Of a stretch of 23,711 bases of DNA, positions 1-10,125 are shown one piece after another. Source of the DNA: Gnetum montanum (taxonomy: Eukaryota > Streptophyta > Gnetopsida > Gnetales > Gnetaceae); the NCBI GenBank assembly GCA_015680685.1, contig MNCI01002797.1:1-23711 (forward strand). Direction: 5' to 3'. The notes under the pieces were generated by a model, which made no database searches, was not told where the DNA came from, and saw nothing but the letters and a program-made list of their open reading frames with translations. Every line of letters starts with the position of its first letter. Position 1 is the stretch's first letter. The position numbers and the translations under genes are program-made.

Positions 1-20
1 CGGCCGCGATATCGCGGCCC
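1..20. other. Cloning linker or vector remnant
   Basis: The first bases form a GC-rich palindrome (ggccgcgatatcgcggcc, positions 2-19) with an EagI-like site and a central EcoRV site. It is wholly unlike the AT-rich DNA that follows. The outer retrotransposon becomes alignable to the inner copy only from about position 43 (atggtgtaaa), so bases 21-42 could be linker or genomic. I read 1-20 as a clone-end artefact, which means the true left flank of the outer element is not visible. Confidence 0.7.
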
Positions 21-152
21 AGTGCAAGTCGCGTCTCATCAATGGTGTAAATTAAAAAAATTTGAAAAATCAAGAATTTGTAAAATAAATAATTTGTAAA
101 AATCAAAAATGTGAAAAAAAAAAGTAGAAAAATTGAGAATCCAATTTGATGG

Positions 153-1500
153 TTAGCATAGACAACCATTTCTCCCATGACTGAGTTGGAAGGAGGAGAT
201 CTAAAAAATAGAACATGGTTGTCCATCCATTGAGGTGGTAGTTGCACTGGCCTATCTTAGTTCTAGGAAAGGTTTAACTTGTTGGATGTCGACCAATTGC
301 TTTTTATTCGAGCATTTAGGCTTGTAGATTAACATGGCCCTAGAGGAAAAGGTTTGATCAATTATATAAGGTCCCTTCCACAATGTTTGAAATTTTTCCT
401 TTTGGGGTACATGTGTGGGGTTCTAGTAGAGAACCTTATCTCCTAGTTGAAGCTTTATTTTCCTAATTCTAAGGTCATGACTTTGCTTACTGAATGCCTT
501 GTTCACCCCATTCAAGGATAGGGCCACCAATCGATTTTCATCTAGCATGTTTAGATTGATAAATCTTTCCTTTTATGATAGACTTAGGTCAAGGTTTAGA
601 TAATATGTCGTTGAGAATATACAGAGCTTGGATTAGATTAGAAGAATTGGAAGCTTTTCATATACTAACTAGTAGGGAGAATAGCCAATAGGAAGTTTCC
701 AAGTTGAATGATAAGCCCAAAGAGCATTGTTAAATTTTGTACTCTAGTCCTTCCTATATTTTTTAATGGTCTGTATTTTTGTAATCTCCTGATTGGTTAC
801 CTCTGCTTGGCCATTGGCTTGGGGGTGGTAAGATGTTGTTAATTTATGTTTTTCCCCCAAGTGTTGCATTAATTTTCTAAATGTGGCACATCTAAAATGA
901 GTTCCATTATTAGAAATTAGTGAACATGGCACTCTAAACCTATTCACTATATTTTGTTGTATAAATTTGGTAGCAATGGATGATGTACAATCAGTAAAAA
1001 CTACTGCTTCTACCCATTTTGTGTAGTAGTCAACTGCTACTATAATATATTCCTTTCCATTGGACATGGATGTGATGGGACCCATGAAGTCAATGCCCCA
1101 TATTTCGAAAGGTTCCAGTGGTTAAATCCACTATTGAGGACCTTCCATGTGAGTGGTCATCCCCCCATCACATTGGCAATGTTCACAAGACTTGACAAAT
1201 TGATGGGCATTCCTAAAGATTGTAGGTCAATAATATCCTACCATCATGATTTTTATGACCATGCGTCTCCCTACATAGTGGCCTCTACAAGGTCGTTTGT
1301 GAGCATCTTGGAGAACATGTAGTTGATCTTTGTTAGGGACACACCAATGAATTAAGCCATTAGCACACACCTTGTAAAGGTGTTCACTGATTTCCATGAA
1401 GTATTTGGCCTAATGAAGAAATTAATTCTTCTTCCTAAAATCCAACTCTTGTGGCATCTCTTAAGTGAGAAGATATGTGAGGATACCATTATATCATGTT
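153..1500 (-). pseudogene. Integrase of outer element, decayed
   Basis: Retroviral-type integrase that would insert element cDNA into the genome. The catalytic core lies at about 744-1085 in one open stretch, with the first acidic site in VDYYTKW and the glutamate in NGQAEVTN. The second acidic site is mutated: the usual DNGTHF reads NNGTHF here (Asp to Asn), so the enzyme would be inactive even without the stops. The zinc-binding N-terminal part maps at about 1130-1400, and the GPYI-type C-terminal region at about 153-740 in broken frames. The end at 153 is the stop matching the one at 8311 in the inner copy. The core frame ends about 60 codons downstream of the glutamate because of decay. 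Confidence 0.85.
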
Positions 1501-1574
1501 TCTTTTATAGGCGTTTGTTCACTTATTACTCCAGTAAAGAGAAGTTCGTCTGAAAACTGATCAAAGAGCAGACT

Positions 1575-1965
1575 CTTCTCCTCTTTATTATCCCATCTTA
1601 AGAGAGAGAGGTGGTCAGTGACCACATTCTCGGTCCCTTCTTGATCTACCATAGTGAGATCAAATTCCTACAAGATCACCAGCCACCATATGACATGAGG
1701 GCTCATCATCAGCTTGTTCATGAGGAAGCGAATTGCACTATGGTCAATATGCACAAATGCTTTGTAATCAAGCACATAGTGCCTGAACTTTTCTAGCCCA
1801 TACACCACTACCATTAATTCTTTCTCCATGGTGGTGTAATTTAACTATGCTTCCAAAATGCTTCAACTCACATAGTGGATGTAATATGGACATTTCTTAT
1901 CATCCTTCTGCATGAGTACTGCTTCCAAAGCATAGTTAATGCATCTATCATGATATGGAAGGGTC
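1575..1965 (-). pseudogene. RNase H domain of outer element, decayed
   Basis: Ribonuclease H of the pol polyprotein, which degrades the RNA strand of the RNA:DNA hybrid during reverse transcription. From the minus strand I read EKELMVVVYGLEKFRHYV, then HIDHSAIRFLMNK and a C-terminal VTDHLSLLRW. The glutamate of EKEL and the aspartates of HIDH and VTDH correspond to catalytic acids; HIDH is HTDH in the inner copy. The first aspartate region (MTDAS in the inner copy) falls near 1940-1965. At least one in-frame stop separates the two halves (after WWLVIL). Confidence 0.75.
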
Positions 1966-2319
1966 TGGACTAGTCTGGTGCTTGTAGGATTGGTGTTTTA
2001 ATGAGTTTCTCCTTTAATTGTTGGAATGCATGTTCACATTTCTTATTCTAGATAAAAGATGCATCTTTCTTTGTAAGCTCTACCAATGGCTTTATGATCT
2101 TAGAGAAATTCTCTATAAATCGTCAATAGTAGCCAGTCTATCCAAGGAATGATTGAACATCTTTAACCAATCGCTTTTTGCAAAATTTAGTGCCCTAGCA
2201 CAATGCCTTCTTGGACCATGAGATGGCTCTTTTTCCAATTAAGCCGTAGGTTTGTCTCTACACTTCTTTTGAATACTTGCTCAAGTTGGTTCAAGGCTTG
2301 CTCAAAGGTAGCTTCATAG
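1966..2319 (-). pseudogene. 3' part of outer element RT (thumb/connection)
   Basis: Continuation of the reverse transcriptase after the inner insertion. The minus strand right of the break reads TYEATFEQALNQLEQVFKR and so on, the region that follows the FMDD motif in Ty3/gypsy RT. It lines up with 10126-10535 of the inner copy, with a deletion near 2170-2190 relative to that copy. The gene breaks at 2319/2320, where the inner element starts. Positions 2055-2319 are repeated in reverse at 2496-2760, an assembly problem rather than biology. Confidence 0.8.
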
Positions 2320-2324
2320 ATGGA
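2320..2324. repeat. Target-site duplication, left copy (atgga)
   Basis: Five bases next to the TGATGAG terminus of the inner element's left LTR. They match gtgga at 12526-12530 except for one G/A transition. The uninterrupted RT of the inner copy has gtaga at the same place. A 5-bp duplication is normal for Ty3/gypsy integrases. Confidence 0.8.
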
Positions 2325-2367
2325 TGATGAGGGGTGAGGTACCCCTACGCCCAACCATACAAATCAC

Positions 2368-2761
2368 NCTAAATTCACTTTCTAAAGTGCTAGTGCATTG
2401 GAAATAACAAAGTTTAAGGAATTTGACCAGATTGCACATGAATGCTTGTGATTTGTATGGTTGGGCGTAGGGGTACCTCACCCCTCATCATCCATCTATG
2501 AAGCTACCTTTGAGCAAGCCTTGAACCAACTTGAGCAAGTATTCAAAAGAAGTGTAGAGACAAACCTACGGCTTAATTGGAAAAAGAGCCATCTCATGGT
2601 CCAAGAAGGCATTGTGCTAGGGCACTAAATTTTGCAAAAAGCGATTGGTTAAAGATGTTCAATCATTCCTTGGATAGACTGGCTACTATTGACGATTTAT
2701 AGAGAATTTCTCTAAGATCATAAAGCCATTGGTAGAGCTTACAAAGAAAGATGCATCTTTN
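2368..2761. other. Probable misassembled, inverted contig between two Ns
   Basis: Single Ns stand at 2368 and 2761. Between them, 2448-2760 is the reverse complement of 2055-2367, with no mismatch that I could find over 313 bases, and 2369-2447 reads in reverse as continuing LTR sequence. Every other repeat in the window is clearly diverged, so an exact inverted copy whose ends coincide with Ns points to a contig placed in the wrong orientation with its overlap not removed. Any reading frame crossing 2368 or 2761 is chimeric. Confidence 0.85.
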
Positions 2762-2968
2762 AAAGTGCTGCAAGGTTTATCAAAAAGCTCGTCTTTATTG
2801 CCACACACACTATCTTGCTTTGGTACAAAAATGCTTGAATAAATATCTGTACATTTAATGAGTCCTATTGCGGGCACTCAGGGAAAAAATTCTAACTTTT
2901 GAATGGAAAATATGCAAGAGCTCCACTGCAATTACAATCTACTATGTCATAAAAGCGATTGCAAGCAT

Positions 2969-2979
2969 GTATTTATAGC
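2969..2979 (-). promoter_or_regulatory. LTR TATA box (inner 3' LTR)
   Basis: Minus strand reads gctataaatac. The same site is gttataaatac at 17424-17434 and is mutated to gctatgaatac at 12369-12379. It lies about 150 bases inside the LTR 5' end, so U3 is short. Transcription would run leftwards, with an AATAAA about 170 bases downstream (2794-2799). Confidence 0.6.
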
Positions 2980-3125
2980 CAAAAATCAAGAAAATTCACA
3001 TCGCATCGATAGGGCCTCATCAATGCATGATAAGATGCATTGACTAGGTCTCATCAATGAGGCCCAATTGATGAGGCTACATTGACAAGGCCTTGTCGAT
3101 GCAGCCAACTTAATGTGACTCATCA

Positions 3126-3133
3126 TACCCCCA
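3126..3133 (-). other. Polypurine tract of inner element
   Basis: The minus strand reads tgggggta directly before the TGATGAG start of the 3' LTR. Upstream of it is actcgaggatgagtttt, close to the ctcgaggacgag wording often seen before the 3' LTR of plant Ty3/gypsy elements. This tract would prime plus-strand DNA synthesis, and it supports assigning the sequence right of 3125 to this element. Confidence 0.6.
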
Positions 3134-3443
3134 TGACTAAATGAAAACTCATCCTCGAGTTTTGTTACAAAATTAGAAAAGCATGGGATTATTGATTAAC
3201 TTTTCTTTACATGAAACATACTAAGTGACTTGATGAAAAATGGAGTGTACAGATCAACACATTACAAAAAATGAAGGTTTTTAGGACACAAAATTAAACA
3301 CCATGATTCAACTCTTCAAAATTGGACAACACATTCCTTGATGGTGTGAAGCTTGTTGGAGAAGATCAAATGGTCCCAAGCAATGGTGGTTCCTAAGGCT
3401 CCAAGGAACCCTAACTAGCTTCATGCACTAACGGTTGAGATGG

Positions 3444-6216
3444 CTACAGTTGTCCTACTACTACTATGACTTTAGATAGGAGGCAGAAAGCATCTAGCAG
3501 TGCTTTCATTTTCTCTTTCTTACTCCTAGGATCATGCACCATCCATGTAACTTCCCCAATGTGGGTTAAAATGGGAACATCCCAAGGACATGGGATTGCT
3601 GGAAATAATTCCTTGGCATTGATAAAATAGGTAGCAAACTGTTTGCATGCAATGTTGAATGCTCTCGCTATGTTCTTCAATTCCTAGTAGTCATTCATCC
3701 ATTTGGCTAGGTTCTCAACAATAGATTGTTGATCTTTGAATCACCCTTTGAGAACTTCAAGTTTAGCGTTAATAATCTTAAGCTTTTTCTTGGTGTCTTT
3801 GTGGTGTTTGAACTCAAACTTGTATAGCAGATACAAGCTAGCCACTTGTTTTTCTAACTCTGACCATAGCCATCTGGTAGTTAGCATTACTAGATTTGCA
3901 TACAAAGATTTCCAACTCTATGTACTCTGTCATCTCCTTGATTTGCAACTCCTTCAAATGGATCTCCTCTTTGGTGTAGGTGTCAATCCCATCAAGGATG
4001 GACTACCACATCTCTCTTCCTTGCTAGAGTTGCTGGAGGGCTTCATTTAGTTTCACCTTTGCCATCTGGATTTTTTTCTCATTCATTTCTTTTCGCAAAC
4101 CGACCTGGTCCCTATAGTGATTTTTCACTTTCTCAAATTTGAGTGCTTCATTCTTCTAAGCAACAATCTTGATGGCTAATTTTTGGTGCAAGCTGTGTAC
4201 CTTTTCCATTGATAGATTGTGGTTCTCTATAGCTAATTTCCTTAGTTTAGTATTTATCCTAGCAAACTACTCCTACTATTGATCAATGAATTCTTGCATT
4301 TGATCTTTCTATGCATCAACATTTCACAGGTGATGATTTTATGTAGTTAATGCTTCATTCCCTTGGTGCATCTGATTTAAGTCCTTTTTGATTAAGTGTG
4401 TTTTAGCTTCTACTATAGATTATTTAAAGATGACTATCATTGCCTCCTCCTCAGCCTTCTAAACTTGTTCTTAAAGCTATTTGATAGCTTCATCTCTCAT
4501 CACTACTAGGCTAAGGATTGTTTGTTCTAAAAGTTGGGCATGAAGTTTGGCAACCTCTATGGCCAAGCATTAATTTTGTTCTTAGGCCATTTCTAGTTAC
4601 CCCTTCAGAATAATACATCTACCCCTTACATTTGGTAGCTCTAACTGGGTTGTAGTGATGTTCACTAGAAGATCAAGGATGTCTAGAGTCGATTGCCTAG
4701 TTCCTACCAGTCATTCTAACAATTTTTCATGTTGAGCTACATCTAACTTCTTGCTAACCATGCCTGCAAACATTTGCATATCTTGGAGTGTAGATACATC
4801 TAGTACAAATTCTGCAGGTGCATTCAATGCTTTAGCTACACAATTAGCTATCACTTTTGCTGTTGTCTCCTACCCATGGTGCTACATCACCAAGATAGTT
4901 GCCTCTTCACCTTCCTCCAACCTCACTAAGAAAGTTGGGGCATTCCCAAAGATTTCTGAGAATAGATGATGTGTTGCTAATGATACCGTCACCTCTTGAA
5001 TGTTGGGATCCAACCTTGAAGGTAGCTGTGTTTTTTAGGTAGAGAAAATGGGACCACCTCTCTCCATTTTGCTAACTATCCGGGTCACCTCATTAAGGTG
5101 ACTCATCACTAGCCAATACATAGATGGATCCATCCCACTTATTCCTACTTGTTGCTCTTATTCACTCAAGAGCTATTCTTGAATTTTTTGCAAATGCTCA
5201 ATGGTTACATGAGCCTCTAGTGTTGTTTCCTAAGTGGGTGATGGTGGTGATAGCTCCTCTTCTTGAGTTGTTGCTGACATTTTATCCTTCATGATTCCTG
5301 CCCATGAGGCCATGGTAACATGCCTAAGAGTGTTGTTAGAGTAGCAAATAGTGTCTACCCTTTTACAAAGTTTTTTTATGAGGAATGAAAAGACTGGGGT
5401 CTTCCTTCCATGTTCATTTTCTTTGAAACATTTTTTAATCTCCAAGTATAACAATTATGGAAGGTTAACAAGGAACTTCCTGCTTAAAGCAATGCATGCT
5501 TAGGCAGAGAAAGTAATCACCTTTCTTGGCCTCACCATTGGATTGAGGTGATAGGTAGCAATCTTAAAATAAATATGCTTCACTAGTGTGAGCATGCCAT
5601 ACTCCTATCGATCCACCTCATAACATTGTTGGATCCACTCCCTCTTAGCATCAGGATCATCTTTTGTAGACAATTCAGCCAGCTGTGTTCCTATGCAGGC
5701 AACCCAAGTGCCTATGTAATGGCTTTTGTAGAGTAGAACACTTGAATCCTTGACCTTGAAAATGGACCTCAACCTTCAGCTATTCCAAAAGAGATAGGTC
5801 TCTCCCATGTACCATTCCCCACTAGATGTGATGATTAGCCACATGGAAGAGGTCTACAATTGTGTCTTGACATCCTTTGGGGCTTTGTCCAAAAATGGCC
5901 TAAAGTTGATCTCTTAAAGAACTAATCTTTGAATTTCTTGGGACCAAATGATGTCTAAGCAGGCTTGAGTCAATGTGACCTCAAGCCTTGGCATAGGTCC
6001 AAGCACTTCTCCTCTTTGTGATTGTTTGGTTGACACTTCTTCTTCTAGAATATATTAGATAGATTCCACTTCAAACTCCTCCTGAAGAAGTCCCATTGCA
6101 TGGGTCGCCTCTGGTAGTTCTTTGCCTTGTTCTTGCTAGCCCCTTCCAACTCTGGGTCATTTCTCCCATGGTTGTGAGGATTCTCCTTCCTGTGGACATT
6201 TTTGTTTGGGTGCCAT
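3444..6216 (-). pseudogene. Long accessory reading frame between pol and 3' LTR, function unknown
   Basis: A single minus-strand frame can be followed from the start codon at 6214-6216 (MAPKQKCPQEGESSQPWEK) for more than 780 codons, broken only by nonsense codons. One frame change near 3860-3880 leads into the last segment, which ends QL-stop at 3444. The total is about 920 codons. Many of the stops sit where Gln or Trp would fit, as cytosine deamination would produce. The first ~60 residues are charged and low in complexity. Residues ~70-340 look globular (YMGETYLFWNS, YKSHYIGTWVACIGTQLAEL). The C-terminal half (about 500-820) is rich in Glu, Lys, Gln and Leu and looks like coiled coil (LRKEMNEKKIQMAKVKLNEA). 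I see no signal peptide or clear membrane segment. Its place, sense to pol and before the 3' LTR, is where Athila elements carry an env-like frame, but I cannot show homology to env or any known domain. Confidence 0.65.
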
Positions 6217-8310
6217 TTGTAATCACAATAAGACCAAATAAGACCATGGATTAACAATCATTGTGTAACCTTAAAATAATTGAGATACCTTAAATCTTGA
6301 GGATAGTTACATTTGGCTAAGTTGTGATTATGGCTAATTTAATTGACCTAATTATTATTTATTTTATGTGTTATTATGAATAATTCATCTTGGAGGTTGT
6401 TGACTTGGGAAAAAGTTGATGTTTATATATGGTTAAGGTTACTAACCCTTTGAGGAAGTTAGGAAAATTTCAAAAAAAATCACCAATTTTTCATTGGAAA
6501 CCTTAAGGTTTGTGGCTCCCACAATAAAGACCTTACCTCTAGTAAGCACAAGATCGAAAAATAGAGTGATTTGGACAAACGGTTGGGAAGTTATGAGCTT
6601 TGGTAGGTTTTGGGCTCTGAAAAATTACAAAAATTCAATATGTTATGAGAAATTTGCAAAAAATTCCAAAGTGTTTAGCAGTATATATATGATCTAAGCA
6701 TTGTGTCAACGAGGCCTCATTGACACAGTCAATTACGTTGATGAGGCCTCATTGACATAATCAATGACCACTATTGACTTGGTCAAACTTTTAAAATACA
6801 AGGAATTTTTGGATGAAATTAGAGTCATAAGACCAAGAATAGTATGAAAACATGAGAAGAGGATGTTGAAGCTCATAAATTTAAAAAAAAGGATAAAAAT
6901 TGATTTAGTGGAAGAATGAAATAAAAGATTAAGGAGTACTAAGTAATTTACACAATGAAAAAGGTAGAATTGTAGTGATGTCAAAGGTAAGGAACCTGAA
7001 CTAATCAAGCCAAGGGCTATGCAAGTGGGTCCTCCCCAGAGTAGGCTCATGCACTTTTTGCCCTTGCATAACCTCAATTAAAGGGTCCATGGGCCCCATA
7101 GTCAATTAATAGTCATGAAAAGTTAAAGACCAACCTGAAAGAATCCATTCAAAAATCCCAACACGTCAGACCAAGACATGGAGCATAACATAGAACACAG
7201 TAGTGAGGTGAGTTATGGAAGCATGGATAGATGATAGAGAAGGTGGAATGGAGTTCCAAGTTGATGTCATAAAAAGTCCCTTGTGGAATTTGTGGTTAAA
7301 ATGACCTAGAAAGTTCCATCCTTAGTCCAGACCAAAACCATCTGCTTTCAGTGACTTTGCATTGCCACTCTAAGAACAATCCACCCACATGAGACACAAG
7401 AGTGCTTCCACAAAATAACCACCATTTCACAAATAGAAGAAAAGGGAAGTAGGAAGTGAGAGAGAGAGGGCTTTAGTTAGAGGGGGGACCTTCAAGCATA
7501 GGTGCATGTTGTTCGAGTCACATAACCGGTGCTTGTAGCCTATTTATTTGTCCAAGGGGTATGCTTTAAATTCCCATTATTTTTTTTCTTTTGAAATGGG
7601 AACCACACCATGCGAGGACTTATTCATGTTGAAGGGGTGTGCTTTGAATTTCCATTATTTTTTTTCTCTCTTTTTTTTTTAATTGGAACCACACCATGCA
7701 ACGATGTTATTTGACTTCCTATTAGTGGTTGGTGTGGAATGGAAAGTCCATGAAAAACACTCAAGAACTCAAGTAAGTAGAAGAGTACAAAGAGTATTGA
7801 GTCCCCTTGAAGTCACACCCTGTACAAACCTTTGAATCCTTCCTAATTCTGGAATTACCAGGATCACCAATTGATTAAAAGTTTCTTAATGGAAAGGGAC
7901 CTCAAATTTCCAAAACAAGGAAAACTATAGAGTTCATTGGATGGGCAAATGATTTGGACTCATTGCCTATTCCATGAAAAATAAACTATGTCAGAGTCAT
8001 CAAACATTAGAATTTAAAAATAGAAACTAGACATCGACAATCACACATTAAGCACAAACCATCATTAGTAAATAGCAACAACAGCACTGTATTCTATGAC
8101 AATAAAGCAAATTTATTAGCAAAAATGAGAAAATATCATACTTAAATAAAACAAAAAAAAAGTAAAATATATAAGAAAATGTAAAATAATCAAGAAATTT
8201 CAAAGGTACTAAAGATGGTGTAAAATTAGAAAAATTCAAAAATTAAAAATTTATAAAATCAAAAACATGAAAAACTAAAAGGGAGAGAAATTGAGAGGTC
8301 ATGGTAATGG
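6217..8310. other. Non-coding spacer of inner element between integrase and accessory frame
   Basis: No coding region that I recognise. It contains two copies of a cgaggcctcattgaca-like motif at 6705-6770, related to the repeats in the LTR U3 regions. It also has a minus-strand TATA-like catatatatac near 6690, a 78-bp tandem duplication (7554-7705), a GA-rich patch (7459-7485) and A-rich runs at 8145-8280. The U3-like motif beside a TATA-like site could mean a degraded LTR or an internal promoter for the accessory frame; I cannot choose. The open stretches here are short and do not resemble proteins. Confidence 0.5.
7554..7705. repeat. Two-copy tandem repeat, 78-bp period
   Basis: The unit begins aaggggtatgctttaaatt at 7554 and recurs as aaggggtgtgctttgaatt at 7632. 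Each copy then has ccattatttttttt, a T-rich stretch and ggaaccacaccatgc. The copies differ by several substitutions and by T-run length. It lies inside the spacer of the inner element; no role is apparent. Confidence 0.8.
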
Positions 8311-9500
8311 TCAGCATAGATGGTCATCTCCCCCATGACTAAGTTGAAAGGAGGAGATCCAAAAAATAGAACACAGTTGTTCATCTATTAAGGTGGGATT
8401 TACACTAGCCTATCTTGGTTCTAAGAAAGGTTTGACTTGTTGGATATTAACCAACTAATTTTTATTTGGGCTATCAAGTTTGTAGATTAACATAGCCCCA
8501 AAAGAAAAGGTTTGATCAATTATATAAGGTCCCTCCTACAATGTTTGGAATTTTGTCTTTTGAGGTACATGTGTGGGGTTCCAATAAAGAACCTTATCTC
8601 CTAGTTGAAGTTTTACTTTCCTAATTCTAAGGTCATGATGTTGCTTGATGAATGCCTTATTCATCTCATTCAAAGATAGGGCCACTAACTAATTTTTATC
8701 TAACACGTTCAGACTGATCAATCTTTTCTTCTATGCTATACTTAGGTCAAGGATTAGATCACAAGTCATTGAGAGTCTATGGAGCTCGGACTAAATCAGG
8801 CGTGTTGGAAGTTTCCTGTACACTAACTCGTAGGGAGAATAACCAATAGGAAGTTTCCAAGTTAAAAAATAAGCCCAAATAGCATCATTAAGTTTTGTAC
8901 TCTGGTTCTTCCTATATTTTTTAATGGTTCGCATTAGTATTTTTGTAATCTCCTAATTGGTTACCTCTACTTGACCATTGGCTTGGGGGTGGTAAGGTGT
9001 TGTTAATTTATGTTCTACCCCTAAGCATTGCATTACTTTTCTAAATGTGGTACCTGTGAAATGAGTTCCATTATCAAAAATTAGTAAACGTGGCATCCCA
9101 AACCTATTCATGATATTTTGTTATATAAATTTGGCAACAGTGGATGATGTACAATTAGTAACAGCTGCTACTTCTGTGCATTTTGTGTAGTAGTCAACTA
9201 CTACTATAATATACGCCTTCCCATTAGACATGGATGTGATGGGACCCATGAAGTCAATTCCCCATATGTTGAAAGGTTCCAATGGTTGAATCCACTATTG
9301 AGGACCTTCTATGTAAGCAATCATCCTCCCATCACGTTGACAACATTCACAAGACTTGACAAACTAGAGGGCATTCCTAAAGATTGTGGGCCAATAGTAT
9401 CCTACCATCAAGATTTTTATAGTCGTGCATCTCCTTGCATAGTGGCCTTCGCAAGGTCCTTTGTGAGCATTCTAGAGAATGCGTAATTGATATTTTTTAG
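8311..9500 (-). pseudogene. Integrase of inner element, decayed
   Basis: Integrase of pol. The zinc-binding part reads AHKGPCEGHYARR and CECCQRDG at about 9290-9480. The catalytic core is at about 8890-9260, with all three acidic sites present: VVDYYTK, FDNGTHF and GQVEVTN. The C-terminal part (YELVYRKLPT, LQLGDKVLYWNP, EGPYIIDQTF) runs on to a stop at 8311. In-frame stops occur after AKFI, after EVTN and several times beyond, so no intact enzyme can be made. Compared with the outer copy, the second catalytic aspartate is kept. No chromodomain is recognisable, which agrees with the non-chromoviral Athila/Tat group. Confidence 0.88.
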
Positions 9501-9744
9501 GGACACACCAATGAATCAAGCCATCAGCATACAACTTGTATAGGTGTCCATTGATTTCCATGAAGTATTTGGCCCAATGAAGAAATATTTGCTTTTTCAT
9601 AAAATCCAAATCTTGTGGCATCTCTTGAGTGAGAATATATGTGAGGATGTCATTATACCATGTTGCTTTTTCAGGCGTTTGTTCAGTTATTACTCCAATA
9701 AAGAAAAGTTCATCTGGAAACTGATTAGAGAGTGGACTCTCCTC

Positions 9745-10125
9745 CTATTTATTATTCCATCTTAAATGAGAGAGATGGTCAGTGACCACATTCTCATTCC
9801 CTTTTCGATCTACCATAGTGAGATCAAATTTTTGCAAGATCACAAGCCACCATATGACACGAGGGCTCACCGTCAGCTTGTTCATGAGGAAGTGAATTGT
9901 ACTATGGTCTGTATGCACAAATACTTTGTAACCCAGCACATAGTTCCTAAAATTTTCTAGCACATACACCACTACCATTAATTCTTTCTCCATGGTGGTG
10001 TAATTTAACTATGCTTCCACAATGCTTTAACTTGCACAATGGATATAATATGGACGTTTCTTATCGTCCATATGCATGAGCACTGCTCCCAAAGCATAGT
10101 TAGATGCATCTGTCATGATATGGAA
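9745..10125 (-). pseudogene. RNase H domain of inner element
   Basis: Reads MTDASNYALGAVLMHMDDKK, then EKELMVVVYVLENF, HTDHSTIHFLMNK and VTDHLSHLRW. The four acidic positions expected for RNase H (Asp in MTDAS, Glu in EKEL, Asp in HTDH, Asp in VTDH) are all present. The stretch 9745-9993 is open. A stop between the first aspartate and EKEL (VEA-stop-LNYTTM) and another after RWNNK break it. It is better preserved than the outer copy, where HTDH is HIDH. Confidence 0.85.

Larger units (their letters stand above)
2325..3125 (-). repeat. 3' LTR of inner element, with assembly-corrupted middle
   Basis: Starts with TGATGAG and ends with CTCATCA in plus orientation, the same inverted termini as the LTR at 16635-17552. 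Positions 2325-2367 and 2762-3125 align to the other LTRs. The middle (2368-2761) is bounded by Ns and inverted. Reading 2369-2447 in reverse extends the left part by about 80 bases, so about 430 bases of LTR appear to be missing. A minus-strand TATA box (2969-2979) and an AATAAA (2794-2799) lie in the intact right part. U3 carries short inverted and direct copies of a tcatcaatgaggc-like motif at 2999-3112. Confidence 0.85.

Noticed and set aside
1134-1322. Plus-strand open stretches over integrase and RNase H (also 1611-1796, 9286-9486, 9766-9960)
   Set aside because: They are antisense shadows of the minus-strand pol gene and are similar in both copies only because pol is.
2686-2877. Minus-strand open stretch crossing the N at 2761
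   Set aside because: It joins the inverted contig to LTR sequence, so it is a product of the assembly error.
3736-4050. Plus-strand 104-codon open stretch with a hydrophobic start
   Set aside because: It lies antisense to the coiled-coil part of the accessory frame; the hydrophobic look comes from complementing Lys/Glu-rich codons.
6733-7077. Minus-strand 114-codon hydrophobic frame, considered as an env-like membrane protein
   Set aside because: Phe/Leu/Ser richness here follows from A-rich plus-strand composition. It is outside the accessory frame and has no motif; too weak to call.
8048-8239. Minus-strand 63-codon Phe-rich frame
   Set aside because: Low-complexity consequence of an A-rich spacer.
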